From contig NZ_JAAVVC010000010.1 of assembly GCF_018449725.1 (NCBI RefSeq), positions 124,001 to 188,000 on the forward strand: a DNA stretch of 64,000 nt, in the 5' to 3' direction. Both the position numbers and the translations under genes were made by a program. Of this stretch, positions 40,299 through 48,192 are shown piece after piece. Source of the DNA: Pseudomonas sp. dw_612. Its GTDB lineage: Bacteria; Pseudomonadota; Gammaproteobacteria; Pseudomonadales; Pseudomonadaceae. Position 1 is the first letter of the stretch. Every line of letters starts with the position of its first letter. The notes below the pieces were generated by a model. The model was not told the DNA's origin. It did not search any database and saw only the letters and a program-made list of their open reading frames with translations.

Positions 40299-42098
40299 GT
40301 GAGTGATTTGAGTCATATCCGCAATTTCTCCATCATCGCCCACATTGACCATGGCAAGTCGACGCTGGCCGATCGCTTCATCCAGATGTGCGGCGGCCTT
40401 GCCGAGCGCGAAATGGAAGCCCAGGTGCTGGACTCCATGGACCTGGAACGTGAACGCGGGATCACCATCAAGGCCCACAGCGTCACCCTTTATTACACAG
40501 CTCGCGATGGCATCAAGTACCAGCTGAACTTCATTGACACCCCCGGCCATGTTGACTTCACCTATGAAGTCAGCCGGTCGCTGGCGGCCTGTGAAGGTGC
40601 GTTGCTGGTGGTCGATGCCGGTCAGGGCGTCGAGGCGCAGTCGGTTGCCAACTGCTACACGGCGATCGAGCAGGGCCTGGAAGTCATGCCGGTCCTGAAC
40701 AAGATCGACCTGCCACAGGCCGATCCGGACCGCGTCAAAGAAGAAATCGAAAAAATCATTGGCATCGACGCCACCGATGCGGTCGAGTGCAGTGCCAAGA
40801 CCGGCCTGGGCGTCGACGAAGTGCTTGAGCGTCTGGTAGCCACCATTCCCGCGCCGACCGGCAACTACGAAGATCCGCTGCAAGCGTTGATCATCGACTC
40901 CTGGTTCGACAACTACCTGGGCGTTGTCTCCCTGGTACGTGTGCGCCACGGTCGTGTGCGCAAGGGCGACAAGATTCTGGTCAAGTCCACCGGCAAGATC
41001 CACCTGGTGGACAGCGTCGGTGTCTTCAACCCGAAACACACCGCCACCGTTGACCTGAAGGCCGGCGAAGTGGGCTTCATCATCGCCGGTATCAAGGACA
41101 TTCACGGTGCACCGGTCGGTGACACCCTGACCTTGAGCTCCACCCCCGACGTGGACGTGCTGCCCGGCTTCAAACGCATTCAGCCGCAGGTCTACGCCGG
41201 TCTGTTCCCGGTCAGCTCCGACGACTTCGAAGATTTCCGTGAAGCCCTGCAAAAGCTCACGCTCAACGACTCGTCCCTGCAGTACACCCCGGAAAGCTCC
41301 GACGCCCTGGGCTTCGGCTTCCGTTGCGGGTTCCTCGGCATGCTGCACATGGAAATCATCCAGGAGCGCCTGGAGCGCGAGTACGACCTGGACCTGATCA
41401 CCACGGCGCCGACGGTAATTTTCGAGCTGTTGCTGAAAACCGGTGAAACGATTTACGTCGACAACCCGTCGAAGCTTCCAGACCTGTCCTCGATCGAAGA
41501 CATGCGTGAGCCGATCGTGCGGGCCAATATTCTTGTGCCGCAAGAGCACCTGGGCAACGTCATTACCCTGTGTATCGAAAAGCGTGGCGTTCAACACGAC
41601 ATGCTTTTCCTCGGTACCCAGGTCCAGGTGACCTACGATTTGCCGATGAACGAAGTGGTTCTGGACTTCTTTGATCGTCTGAAGTCCACCAGTCGCGGCT
41701 ATGCTTCGCTGGATTACCATTTTGATCGTTATCAATCAGCTAATCTGGTGAAACTGGATGTGCTGATCAACGGTGACAAGGTCGACGCCCTGGCGTTGAT
41801 CGTGCACAAGGATAACGCGCACTACAAAGGTCGCCAGTTGACCGAGAAGATGAAAGAACTGATTCCGCGCCAGATGTTCGACGTCGCGATCCAGGCCGCC
41901 ATTGGCGGGCAGATCATTGCGCGGACCTCCGTCAAGGCACTCAGAAAGAACGTATTGGCCAAATGCTACGGCGGTGACGTTAGCCGTAAGAAAAAACTGC
42001 TGGAAAAGCAAAAGGCCGGTAAAAAACGCATGAAGCAAGTCGGTAACGTGGAAATTCCACAAGAAGCCTTCCTTGCAGTGCTCAGGTTGGATAGTTAG
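40299..42098 (+). CDS. lepA: Elongation factor 4 (LepA)
   Basis: Ribosome-bound GTPase affecting translation initiation and back-translocation, 599 aa. GTPase motifs IIAHIDHGKSTLADR (G1), RGITIK (G2), DTPGHVDF (G3), NKIDLP (G4). The LepA-specific C-terminal domain ends KKKLLEKQKAGKKRMKQVG...VPQEAF-like (IPQEAFLAVL). Start GTG. Here its upstream neighbour is lptG rather than mucD; see findings. Leads lepA-lepB-rnc-era-recO-pdxJ. Confidence 0.97.
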   Translation: MSDLSHIRNFSIIAHIDHGKSTLADRFIQMCGGLAEREMEAQVLDSMDLERERGITIKAHSVTLYYTARDGIKYQLNFIDTPGHVDFTYEVSRSLAACEGALLVVDAGQGVEAQSVANCYTAIEQGLEVMPVLNKIDLPQADPDRVKEEIEKIIGIDATDAVECSAKTGLGVDEVLERLVATIPAPTGNYEDPLQALIIDSWFDNYLGVVSLVRVRHGRVRKGDKILVKSTGKIHLVDSVGVFNPKHTATVDLKAGEVGFIIAGIKDIHGAPVGDTLTLSSTPDVDVLPGFKRIQPQVYAGLFPVSSDDFEDFREALQKLTLNDSSLQYTPESSDALGFGFRCGFLGMLHMEIIQERLEREYDLDLITTAPTVIFELLLKTGETIYVDNPSKLPDLSSIEDMREPIVRANILVPQEHLGNVITLCIEKRGVQHDMLFLGTQVQVTYDLPMNEVVLDFFDRLKSTSRGYASLDYHFDRYQSANLVKLDVLINGDKVDALALIVHKDNAHYKGRQLTEKMKELIPRQMFDVAIQAAIGGQIIARTSVKALRKNVLAKCYGGDVSRKKKLLEKQKAGKKRMKQVGNVEIPQEAFLAVLRLDS

Positions 42099-42103
42099 GT
42101 CCT

Positions 42104-42958
42104 ATGTCACTAAATTTCCCGCTGTTGCTGGTCATCGCCGTGTTCGTCTGCGGCCTGTTGGCGTTGCTCGATCTGGTTTTCCTGGCGCCGCGTCGGCGTG
42201 CCGCCATAACCTCCTATCAGGGCAGCGTCAGCCAGCCTGATGTGGTGGTGGTCGAGAAACTGAACAAAGAGCCGCTGCTGGTCGAATACGGCAAGTCGTT
42301 CTTCCCGGTGTTGTTCATCGTGCTGGTGCTGCGTTCGTTCCTGGTGGAACCGTTCCAGATTCCTTCCGGCTCGATGAAGCCGACCCTGGATGTGGGCGAC
42401 TTCATTCTGGTGAACAAGTTTTCTTACGGGATCCGCTTGCCGGTGATCGACAGGAAAGTCATCGAAGTCGGTGATCCGCAGCGTGGCGATGTGATGGTGT
42501 TCCGCTATCCAAGCGATCCGAACGTCAACTACATCAAGCGTGTAGTGGGCCTGCCGGGTGACCAGATTCGTTACACCGCCGACAAGCGTCTGTTCGTCAA
42601 CGGCGAGTCGATCGCCGAACAACTGGTCGGCTCCGAGCCGGGCACGTTGGGCAGTGCAGAGCTCTACGAGGAAAAGCTTGGCGCAGCCGAGCACCTGATC
42701 CGCAAGGAAATGAGCCGCTACCGCGCGACGCCGGACCATACCTGGACCGTGCCAGCCGGGCACTACTTCATGATGGGCGACAACCGCGACAACTCCAACG
42801 ACAGTCGTTACTGGGATGATCCGAGTATTCCCAAGGATCTGCTGGGCATGGTTCCCGACAAGAATATCGTCGGCAAGGCCTTCGCTGTCTGGATGAGCTG
42901 GCCGGAACCCAAACTCAGTCACCTGCCGAATTTCTCGCGGGTTGGCCTGATCAAGTAA
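42104..42958 (+). CDS. lepB: Signal peptidase I LepB
   Basis: Inner-membrane serine protease that removes Sec and Tat signal peptides, 284 aa. Two N-terminal helices (LLLVIAVFVCGLLALLDLVF, FFPVLFIVLVLRSFLVEPF), catalytic Ser in IPSGSMKPTL, catalytic Lys in YIKRVVGLPGD, and the late box GDNRDNSNDSRYW. Five bases after lepA. The strand continues to rnc after a short, unusual spacer. Confidence 0.96.
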   Translation: MSLNFPLLLVIAVFVCGLLALLDLVFLAPRRRAAITSYQGSVSQPDVVVVEKLNKEPLLVEYGKSFFPVLFIVLVLRSFLVEPFQIPSGSMKPTLDVGDFILVNKFSYGIRLPVIDRKVIEVGDPQRGDVMVFRYPSDPNVNYIKRVVGLPGDQIRYTADKRLFVNGESIAEQLVGSEPGTLGSAELYEEKLGAAEHLIRKEMSRYRATPDHTWTVPAGHYFMMGDNRDNSNDSRYWDDPSIPKDLLGMVPDKNIVGKAFAVWMSWPEPKLSHLPNFSRVGLIK

Positions 42959-42965
42959 TCACACA

Positions 42966-42988
42966 CGGCGCTGTTGAACACAGCGCCG
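42966..42988 (+). other. Hairpin after lepB
   Basis: CGGCGCTGT and ACAGCGCCG form a 9-bp stem with a 5-base loop, 8 bases after the lepB stop, without a T-run. Confidence 0.6.
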
Positions 42989-43026
42989 AATGCATTTCTG
43001 GAGCCGGCACAATCGGCGGCAGACGC

Positions 43027-43146
43027 ATGAAGCCAATGATATTCAGGACGTTATTTTTGAACACAGCGTTAAGTGTCCCAAGCCTGCGCCGCATCACGGC
43101 GATGGCGGTGGAATCCAACCACGAACTCAGCGTGGGTAAACCGTGA
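43027..43146 (+). pseudogene. 39-codon ORF, possible remnant of the DUF4845 gene
   Basis: MKPMIFRTLFLNTALSVP to the end ...AVESNHELSVGKP, overlapping the rnc start by 4 bases. In P. aeruginosa a ~125-codon DUF4845 gene stands between lepB and rnc and, as I recall, its protein ends in a similar DHEFRVGKP-like tail. Here only 184 bases separate lepB from rnc, so an intact copy cannot be present. Nothing upstream of the last ~14 residues resembles that family. It may be a remnant or chance. Confidence 0.35.
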
Positions 43147-43832
43147 GCGTCTCCTTAAGTCGTCTAGAGCGTCAGCTCGGCTACACCTTCAAGGACCAGG
43201 AACTGATGGTCCTGGCCCTGACTCACCGCAGTTTTGCCGGGCGCAACAACGAACGCCTGGAATTCCTCGGTGATGCCATCCTCAACTTCGTCGCTGGCGA
43301 GGCGCTGTTCGATCGCTTCCCGCTGGCCCGCGAAGGCCAGTTGTCGCGTTTGCGCGCACGGCTGGTGAAAGGTGAGACCCTGGCCGTGCTGGCCCGTGGT
43401 TTCGATCTGGGCGATTACCTGCGCCTGGGTTCCGGTGAATTGAAGAGTGGCGGTTTCCGTCGCGAGTCGATTCTGGCCGATGCCCTGGAAGCGCTGATTG
43501 GTGCGATCTACCTGGATGCCGGCATGGACATGGCGCGCGAGCGTGTGCTGGCCTGGCTGACCGGGGAGTTCGAGGGTCTGACCCTGGTCGATACCAACAA
43601 AGATCCGAAAACCCGCCTGCAGGAATTCCTGCAATCCCGGGGCTGTGAGCTGCCACGTTACGAAGTGGTGGATATCCAGGGTGAGCCGCATTGCCGAGTC
43701 TTCTTCGTCGAATGCGAAATCACCTTACTGAATGAAAAAAGCCGAGGTCAGGGTGTGAGTCGTCGTATTGCCGAACAGGTAGCGGCCGCCGCAGCACTGA
43801 TTGCCCTGGGTGTGGAGAATGGCAATGACTGA
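43143..43832 (+). CDS. rnc: Ribonuclease III
   Basis: Double-strand-specific endoribonuclease, 229 aa. Signature ERLEFLGDAILNFV with the catalytic acidic residues, then ESILADALEALIGAIYLDAG, and a C-terminal dsRNA-binding domain (PKTRLQEFLQSRGCELPRYEVV...). Start GTG 43143. Its 3' end overlaps era by 8 bases. Confidence 0.97.
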   Translation: MSVSLSRLERQLGYTFKDQELMVLALTHRSFAGRNNERLEFLGDAILNFVAGEALFDRFPLAREGQLSRLRARLVKGETLAVLARGFDLGDYLRLGSGELKSGGFRRESILADALEALIGAIYLDAGMDMARERVLAWLTGEFEGLTLVDTNKDPKTRLQEFLQSRGCELPRYEVVDIQGEPHCRVFFVECEITLLNEKSRGQGVSRRIAEQVAAAAALIALGVENGND

Positions 43833-44727
43833 TACAACCGCAACACGCTGTGGCTATGTTGCCATCGTCGGCCGTCCCAACGTGGGCAAGTCCACGCTGC
43901 TGAACCACATTCTGGGCCAGAAACTGGCGATCACCTCGCGCAAGCCGCAAACCACCCGTCACAACATGCTGGGCATCAAGACCGAAGGCGCCATCCAGGC
44001 CGTCTACGTTGACACCCCGGGCATGCACAAAGGTGGCGAGAAGGCCCTGAACCGCTACATGAACAAGACTGCTTCGGCGGCGTTGAAAGACGTCGACGTG
44101 GTGATCTTCGTGGTTGACCGCACCAAGTGGACCGACGAAGACCAGATGGTTCTCGAACGCGTTCAGTACGTGACCGGCCCGTTGATCGTGGCGCTGAACA
44201 AGACCGACCGCATCGAAGACAAAGCCGAGCTGATGCCGCACCTGAGCTGGTTGCAGGAACAGCTGCCGAACGCGCAGATCATGCCGATCTCGGCCCAGCA
44301 CGGGCACAACCTCGAAGCGCTGGAACGTGTGATCGCCGGTTACCTGCCGGAAAACGAGCACTTCTTCCCGGAAGACCAGATCACCGACCGCAGCAGCCGC
44401 TTCCTCGCCGCTGAACTGGTGCGCGAAAAAATCATGCGCCAGATGGGCGCTGAGCTGCCGTACCAGATCACCGTTGAAATCGAAGAGTTCAAGCAGCAGG
44501 GCAAAACCCTGCACATCCATGCCTTGATCCTCGTTGAACGTGACGGCCAGAAGAAGATCATCATTGGCGACAAGGGCGAGCGCATCAAACGCATCGGTAC
44601 CGAAGCGCGCAAGGACATGGAGCTGCTGTTCGACTCCAAGATCATGCTCAACCTCTGGGTGAAAGTGAAAGGCGGCTGGTCCGACGACGAACGCGCCTTG
44701 CGTTCGCTGGGTTATGGCGACTTGTAA
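43825..44727 (+). CDS. era: Ribosome-assembly GTPase Era
   Basis: GTPase that binds 16S rRNA during 30S maturation, 300 aa. G1 GRPNVGKSTLL, G2 TTRH, G3 DTPGMH, G4 NKTD, and a C-terminal KH domain around IIIGDKGERIKRIGTEARKDME. I start at ATG 43825 (MTDTTATRCGYVAIVG), 7 bases after GGAG within rnc; an upstream in-frame TTG is unlikely. Confidence 0.96.
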   Translation: MTDTTATRCGYVAIVGRPNVGKSTLLNHILGQKLAITSRKPQTTRHNMLGIKTEGAIQAVYVDTPGMHKGGEKALNRYMNKTASAALKDVDVVIFVVDRTKWTDEDQMVLERVQYVTGPLIVALNKTDRIEDKAELMPHLSWLQEQLPNAQIMPISAQHGHNLEALERVIAGYLPENEHFFPEDQITDRSSRFLAAELVREKIMRQMGAELPYQITVEIEEFKQQGKTLHIHALILVERDGQKKIIIGDKGERIKRIGTEARKDMELLFDSKIMLNLWVKVKGGWSDDERALRSLGYGDL

Positions 44728-44756
44728 CACTCGGTCCCCGATACACCGTAGTACCC

Positions 44757-44848
44757 CTGTGGGAGCGGGCTTGCTCGCGAAGACGATGTAACATTCAGCC
44801 TTGATGTTGACTGTTACACCGCTTTCGCGAGCAAGCCCGCTCCCACAT
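44757..44848. repeat. REP inverted pair between era and recO
   Basis: CTGTGGGAGCGGGCTTGCTC and inverse, within the era-recO spacer on a shared strand. Confidence 0.92.
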
Positions 44849-44895
44849 TGGTTTTGGGTTGTTTGTAAAACTGCGTTCCGCCATTGAGAACCCCC

Positions 44896-45579
44896 ATGTC
44901 CCAGCCCCTCGGCCAACTCGCCTACGTGCTCCACTCCCGCGCCTACCGCGAAAGCAGCGCGCTGGTGGATTTCCTCACGCCGCAAGGTCGGATGCGGGCG
45001 GTGTTGCGCAGTGCGCGGGGCAAGGCCGGGACGCTGGCGCGACCGTTCGTGCCGCTGGAAGTCGAGTTCCGTGGGCGGGGCGAGCTGAAGAATGTCGGGC
45101 GCATGGAAAGCTCGGGTACTTCTACGTGGCTTGTCGGCGAGGCGCTGTTCAGCGGTCTCTACCTCAATGAGCTATTGATTCGCCTGCTGCCGGCCGAAGA
45201 CCCGCACCCCGGTGTCTTCGATCACTACGCCGCGACCCTGCTCGCGCTGGCAGAAGGCCGTCCGTTGGAGCCGTTACTGCGCTCCTTCGAGTGGCGGCTG
45301 CTGGATGACCTCGGCTACGGCTTCGCGCTGAACACCGACATCCACGGCGAGCCCATCGCGCCGGATGGCCTCTATCGTTTGCAAGTCGATGCCGGACTGG
45401 AGCGGGTTTACCTGCTGCAACCCGGTCTGTTCAACGGCACCGAACTGCTGGCCATGGCTGAAGCCGACTGGACCGCCCCCGGCGCGCTATCGGCAGCCAA
45501 GCGTTTGATGCGCCAGGCGCTGGCCGTTCATCTGGGCGGTCGTCCTTTAGTCAGTCGCGAGTTGTTCCGAAAGCCGTAG
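44896..45579 (+). CDS. recO: DNA repair protein RecO
   Basis: Mediator that loads RecA with RecR at gaps, 227 aa. N-terminal OB fold AYVLHSRAYRESSALVDFLTPQGRMRAVLRSARGK, followed by a helical domain with YLNELLIRLLPAEDPHPGVFDHY. ATG 44896 directly follows a CCCCC stretch; an upstream in-frame TTG adds only four residues. Confidence 0.94.
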   Translation: MSQPLGQLAYVLHSRAYRESSALVDFLTPQGRMRAVLRSARGKAGTLARPFVPLEVEFRGRGELKNVGRMESSGTSTWLVGEALFSGLYLNELLIRLLPAEDPHPGVFDHYAATLLALAEGRPLEPLLRSFEWRLLDDLGYGFALNTDIHGEPIAPDGLYRLQVDAGLERVYLLQPGLFNGTELLAMAEADWTAPGALSAAKRLMRQALAVHLGGRPLVSRELFRKP

Positions 45580-45626
45580 TCTCCCCGTATGCTGTGCGCC
45601 GAATCTTTAAATTCAGGAGCGCTTCC

Positions 45627-46373
45627 GTGACCACCAGCAATCGCATTCTTCTTGGCGTGAACATCGACCACGTTGCCACCCTGCGTCAGGCCCGGGGCAC
45701 GCGTTACCCGGATCCGGTCAAGGCTGCACTGGACGCGGAAGAGGCGGGCGCTGACGGCATCACCGTGCACCTGCGCGAAGACCGTCGGCACATCCAGGAG
45801 CGAGATGTGCTGCTGCTCAAGGATGTGCTGCAAACCCGCATGAACTTCGAAATGGGCGTCACCGAAGAAATGATGGCCTTCGCAGAGCGCATCCGCCCGG
45901 CGCACATTTGCCTGGTGCCGGAAACCCGTCAGGAATTGACCACCGAGGGTGGCCTGGACGTGGCGGGGCAGGAAGCGCGGATCAAGGCTGCGGTGGATCG
46001 CCTGTCGAAGATCGGTTGTGAAGTGTCGTTGTTCATCGACGCTGACGAGCGGCAGATCGCGGCGTCCAAGCGTGTAGGCGCGCCCGCCATTGAGCTGCAC
46101 ACTGGCCGTTACGCCGATGCCGAGACGCCGACCGAAGTGGCTGAAGAACTGAAGCGCGTGGCGGATGGCGTGGCGTTCGGCTTGACCCAGGGCTTGATCG
46201 TCAATGCCGGCCACGGTCTGCATTATCACAACGTCGAAGCGGTGGCGGCGATCAAGGGCATCAACGAACTGAACATCGGCCACGCGCTGGTGGCCCATGC
46301 GTTGTTTGTCGGGTTCAAGTCGGCTGTTTCGGAAATGAAGGCGCTGATTCTGGCGGCCGCTTTGAAAGGCTAA
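45627..46373 (+). CDS. pdxJ: Pyridoxine 5'-phosphate synthase PdxJ
   Basis: TIM-barrel enzyme that condenses 1-deoxyxylulose 5-phosphate with 3-amino-2-oxopropyl phosphate in vitamin B6 synthesis, 248 aa. RILLGVNIDHVATLRQARGTRYPDP, GITVHLREDRRHIQ (catalytic His), FEMGVTEEM and ELNIGHALVAHALFVG are all typical. GTG start 8 bases after AGGAG. Ends the lepA cluster; convergent with mltF. Confidence 0.96.
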   Translation: MTTSNRILLGVNIDHVATLRQARGTRYPDPVKAALDAEEAGADGITVHLREDRRHIQERDVLLLKDVLQTRMNFEMGVTEEMMAFAERIRPAHICLVPETRQELTTEGGLDVAGQEARIKAAVDRLSKIGCEVSLFIDADERQIAASKRVGAPAIELHTGRYADAETPTEVAEELKRVADGVAFGLTQGLIVNAGHGLHYHNVEAVAAIKGINELNIGHALVAHALFVGFKSAVSEMKALILAAALKG

Positions 46374-46381
46374 GATCAAAC

Positions 46382-46454
46382 GATCGCAGCCTTCGGCAGC
46401 GCCTACAGGGTGTTCGCATACCTGTGTAGGAGCTGCCGAAGGCTGCGATCTTTT
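46382..46454. repeat. Palindromic repeat pair between pdxJ and mltF
   Basis: GATCGCAGCCTTCGGCAGCG and inverse AGCTGCCGAAGGCTGCGATC, between two convergent genes and reaching the mltF stop; probably the 3' hairpin of both. Confidence 0.87.
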
Positions 46455-46457
46455 GCT

Positions 46458-47918
46458 TTAAAGCGGCGGCGTTTCCTGATTCGGCTTGGTCTTGTCGATC
46501 CCTGGCACGTGCAGGTTGCCTTCGGCCACTTGATCGCCTTCAAGCTGCGGCTGCGTCACCCAGGTCAGGATGTCGTAGTAGCGACGGATGTTCGCCACGA
46601 AGTGCACCGGCTCGCCGCCACGGGCGTAGCCATAGCGGGTTTTGCTGAACCACTTCTTCTCTGAAAGCCGCGGCAGGATCTTCTTCACATCCAGCCATTT
46701 GTCCGGGTTCAGCCCTTCCTTGGCCGCCAGTTTGCGCGCGTCATCCAGGTGGCCGCTGCCGACGTTGTAGGCCGCCAGGGCAAACCAGGTGCGATCCGGT
46801 TCCTGGATCGACTCGTCCAATTGATCCTTCATGTAGGCCAGGTACTTGGCGCCGCCCATGATGCTCTGCTTCGGATCGAGACGATTGGACACGCCCATGG
46901 CTTGCGCCGTGTTCTGGGTCAGCATCATCAGACCGCGCACGCCGGTCTTGGACGTGACCGCCGGTTGCCACAGCGATTCCTGATAGCCGATCGCCGCCAG
47001 CAGGCGCCAGTCGACTTTCTCTTTCTTGGCGTAGTTCTTGAAATGCTGTTCGTATTTGGGCAGGCGTTGCTGCAAGTGCTGGGCGAAGGTGGTGGCGCCC
47101 ATGTAGCCGAGGACATCGACGTGGCCGTAATAACGGTCTTTCAGGCGTTGCAGGGTGCCGTTCTTCTGCACCTTGTCGAGGTAGGCGTTGACCTCGTTAA
47201 GCAGGCTGTTGTCTTCACCGGCGGCCACGGCCCAGCTCTGATTGCTGGCGTCGCCTAGATCGAATGCGACCTGAATGTTGGGGAAGTAGACCTGGTTCAT
47301 CGCCACTTCGTTGGAATCGACCAGGGTCAGATCGATCTGGCCTTCATCCACCATCCGCAGCAGGTCGACGACTTCAACCGCGTCAGATTCTTCGTACTCA
47401 ATGCCGGGATATTTCTTCTTCAGCTCTGCCAGTTGCTCGGCATGGGTGCTGCCCTTGAGCACCATGATCTTCTTGCCGACCAGGTCGCCAGCATCGGTGG
47501 GCCGCGACTGGCCGTTGCGGTAGATGATCTGTGGAGTGACTTCCAGGTAGGAGTGGGAAAACCGCACCTGCTTCTTGCGCTGTTCGCTGCTGACCAGACC
47601 GGCCGCCGCCAGCACCGGGCCTTTGGGCTTGCCCACCTGATTGAACAGGTCGTCGAGGTTGTCAGCGGTTTCGATTTCGAGCTTGACCCCCAGATCTTCG
47701 GCAAAGCGCTTCACCAGCTCGTATTCGAAGCCGGTCTCGCCGTTACGATCCTGAAAGTAGGTGGCGGGGCTGTTCCGGGTGATCACCCGCAGCACGCCAT
47801 CCTCCTTTACGCGCTCCAGGGTGTTGGGTTTATCAACACAGCCACTGAGCATCAGGAAGAGTCCGGTTGCGATCAGCCATTTGGCGTACCGCGGACGCAA
47901 AGCCGTTGGGGAAAACAT
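46458..47918 (-). CDS. mltF: Membrane-bound lytic murein transglycosylase F
   Basis: Outer-membrane lipoprotein that cleaves peptidoglycan, 486 aa. Lipobox LMLSGCVDKP; residues about 30-265 are a solute-binding-type regulatory domain (VLRVITRNSPATYFQDRNGETGFEYELVK); the C-terminal lysozyme-like domain has the catalytic Glu in AIGYQESLW and GLMMLTQNTAQAMG. I start at ATG 47918; the longer frame puts ~48 residues before the signal peptide. Divergent from purL. Confidence 0.94.
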   Translation of the reverse strand: MFSPTALRPRYAKWLIATGLFLMLSGCVDKPNTLERVKEDGVLRVITRNSPATYFQDRNGETGFEYELVKRFAEDLGVKLEIETADNLDDLFNQVGKPKGPVLAAAGLVSSEQRKKQVRFSHSYLEVTPQIIYRNGQSRPTDAGDLVGKKIMVLKGSTHAEQLAELKKKYPGIEYEESDAVEVVDLLRMVDEGQIDLTLVDSNEVAMNQVYFPNIQVAFDLGDASNQSWAVAAGEDNSLLNEVNAYLDKVQKNGTLQRLKDRYYGHVDVLGYMGATTFAQHLQQRLPKYEQHFKNYAKKEKVDWRLLAAIGYQESLWQPAVTSKTGVRGLMMLTQNTAQAMGVSNRLDPKQSIMGGAKYLAYMKDQLDESIQEPDRTWFALAAYNVGSGHLDDARKLAAKEGLNPDKWLDVKKILPRLSEKKWFSKTRYGYARGGEPVHFVANIRRYYDILTWVTQPQLEGDQVAEGNLHVPGIDKTKPNQETPPL

Positions 47919-48192
47919 CTGCGCAGTATACGCAAAGGACCGCAAGCGCCATATCTCGACAGCGAAGGGCTTGTCTGCTAGGCAACTGAAAACTGCTCGG
48001 GAGCCCGCAGGAATGGGCTCAAACCACATTTTGTGACAGAAAAAATAACCCGTGAAACGCATCGGTTCGCGCGCCGAAAACCCAGCCCGACGTCCGGGTG
48101 ACGCCGCCCGTACCGTTTCGGGTGATGTCGCGGGCGGTTTAGGCTAGAATGCACGGCCTCAAAGCACACCCCTTCCCGAGGCTGTCCCGAAG
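47919..48192. other. mltF-purL divergent promoter region
   Basis: 274 bases without a gene. TAGAAT (48145-48150) 42 bases before the purL ATG is a possible -10, but no good -35 stands 16-18 bases upstream. GC-rich inverted stretches near 48085-48135 may form structure. Confidence 0.35.

Noticed and set aside
43073..43273. 66-codon ORF over the lepB-rnc junction
   Set aside because: Runs out of frame into rnc and has no family similarity.
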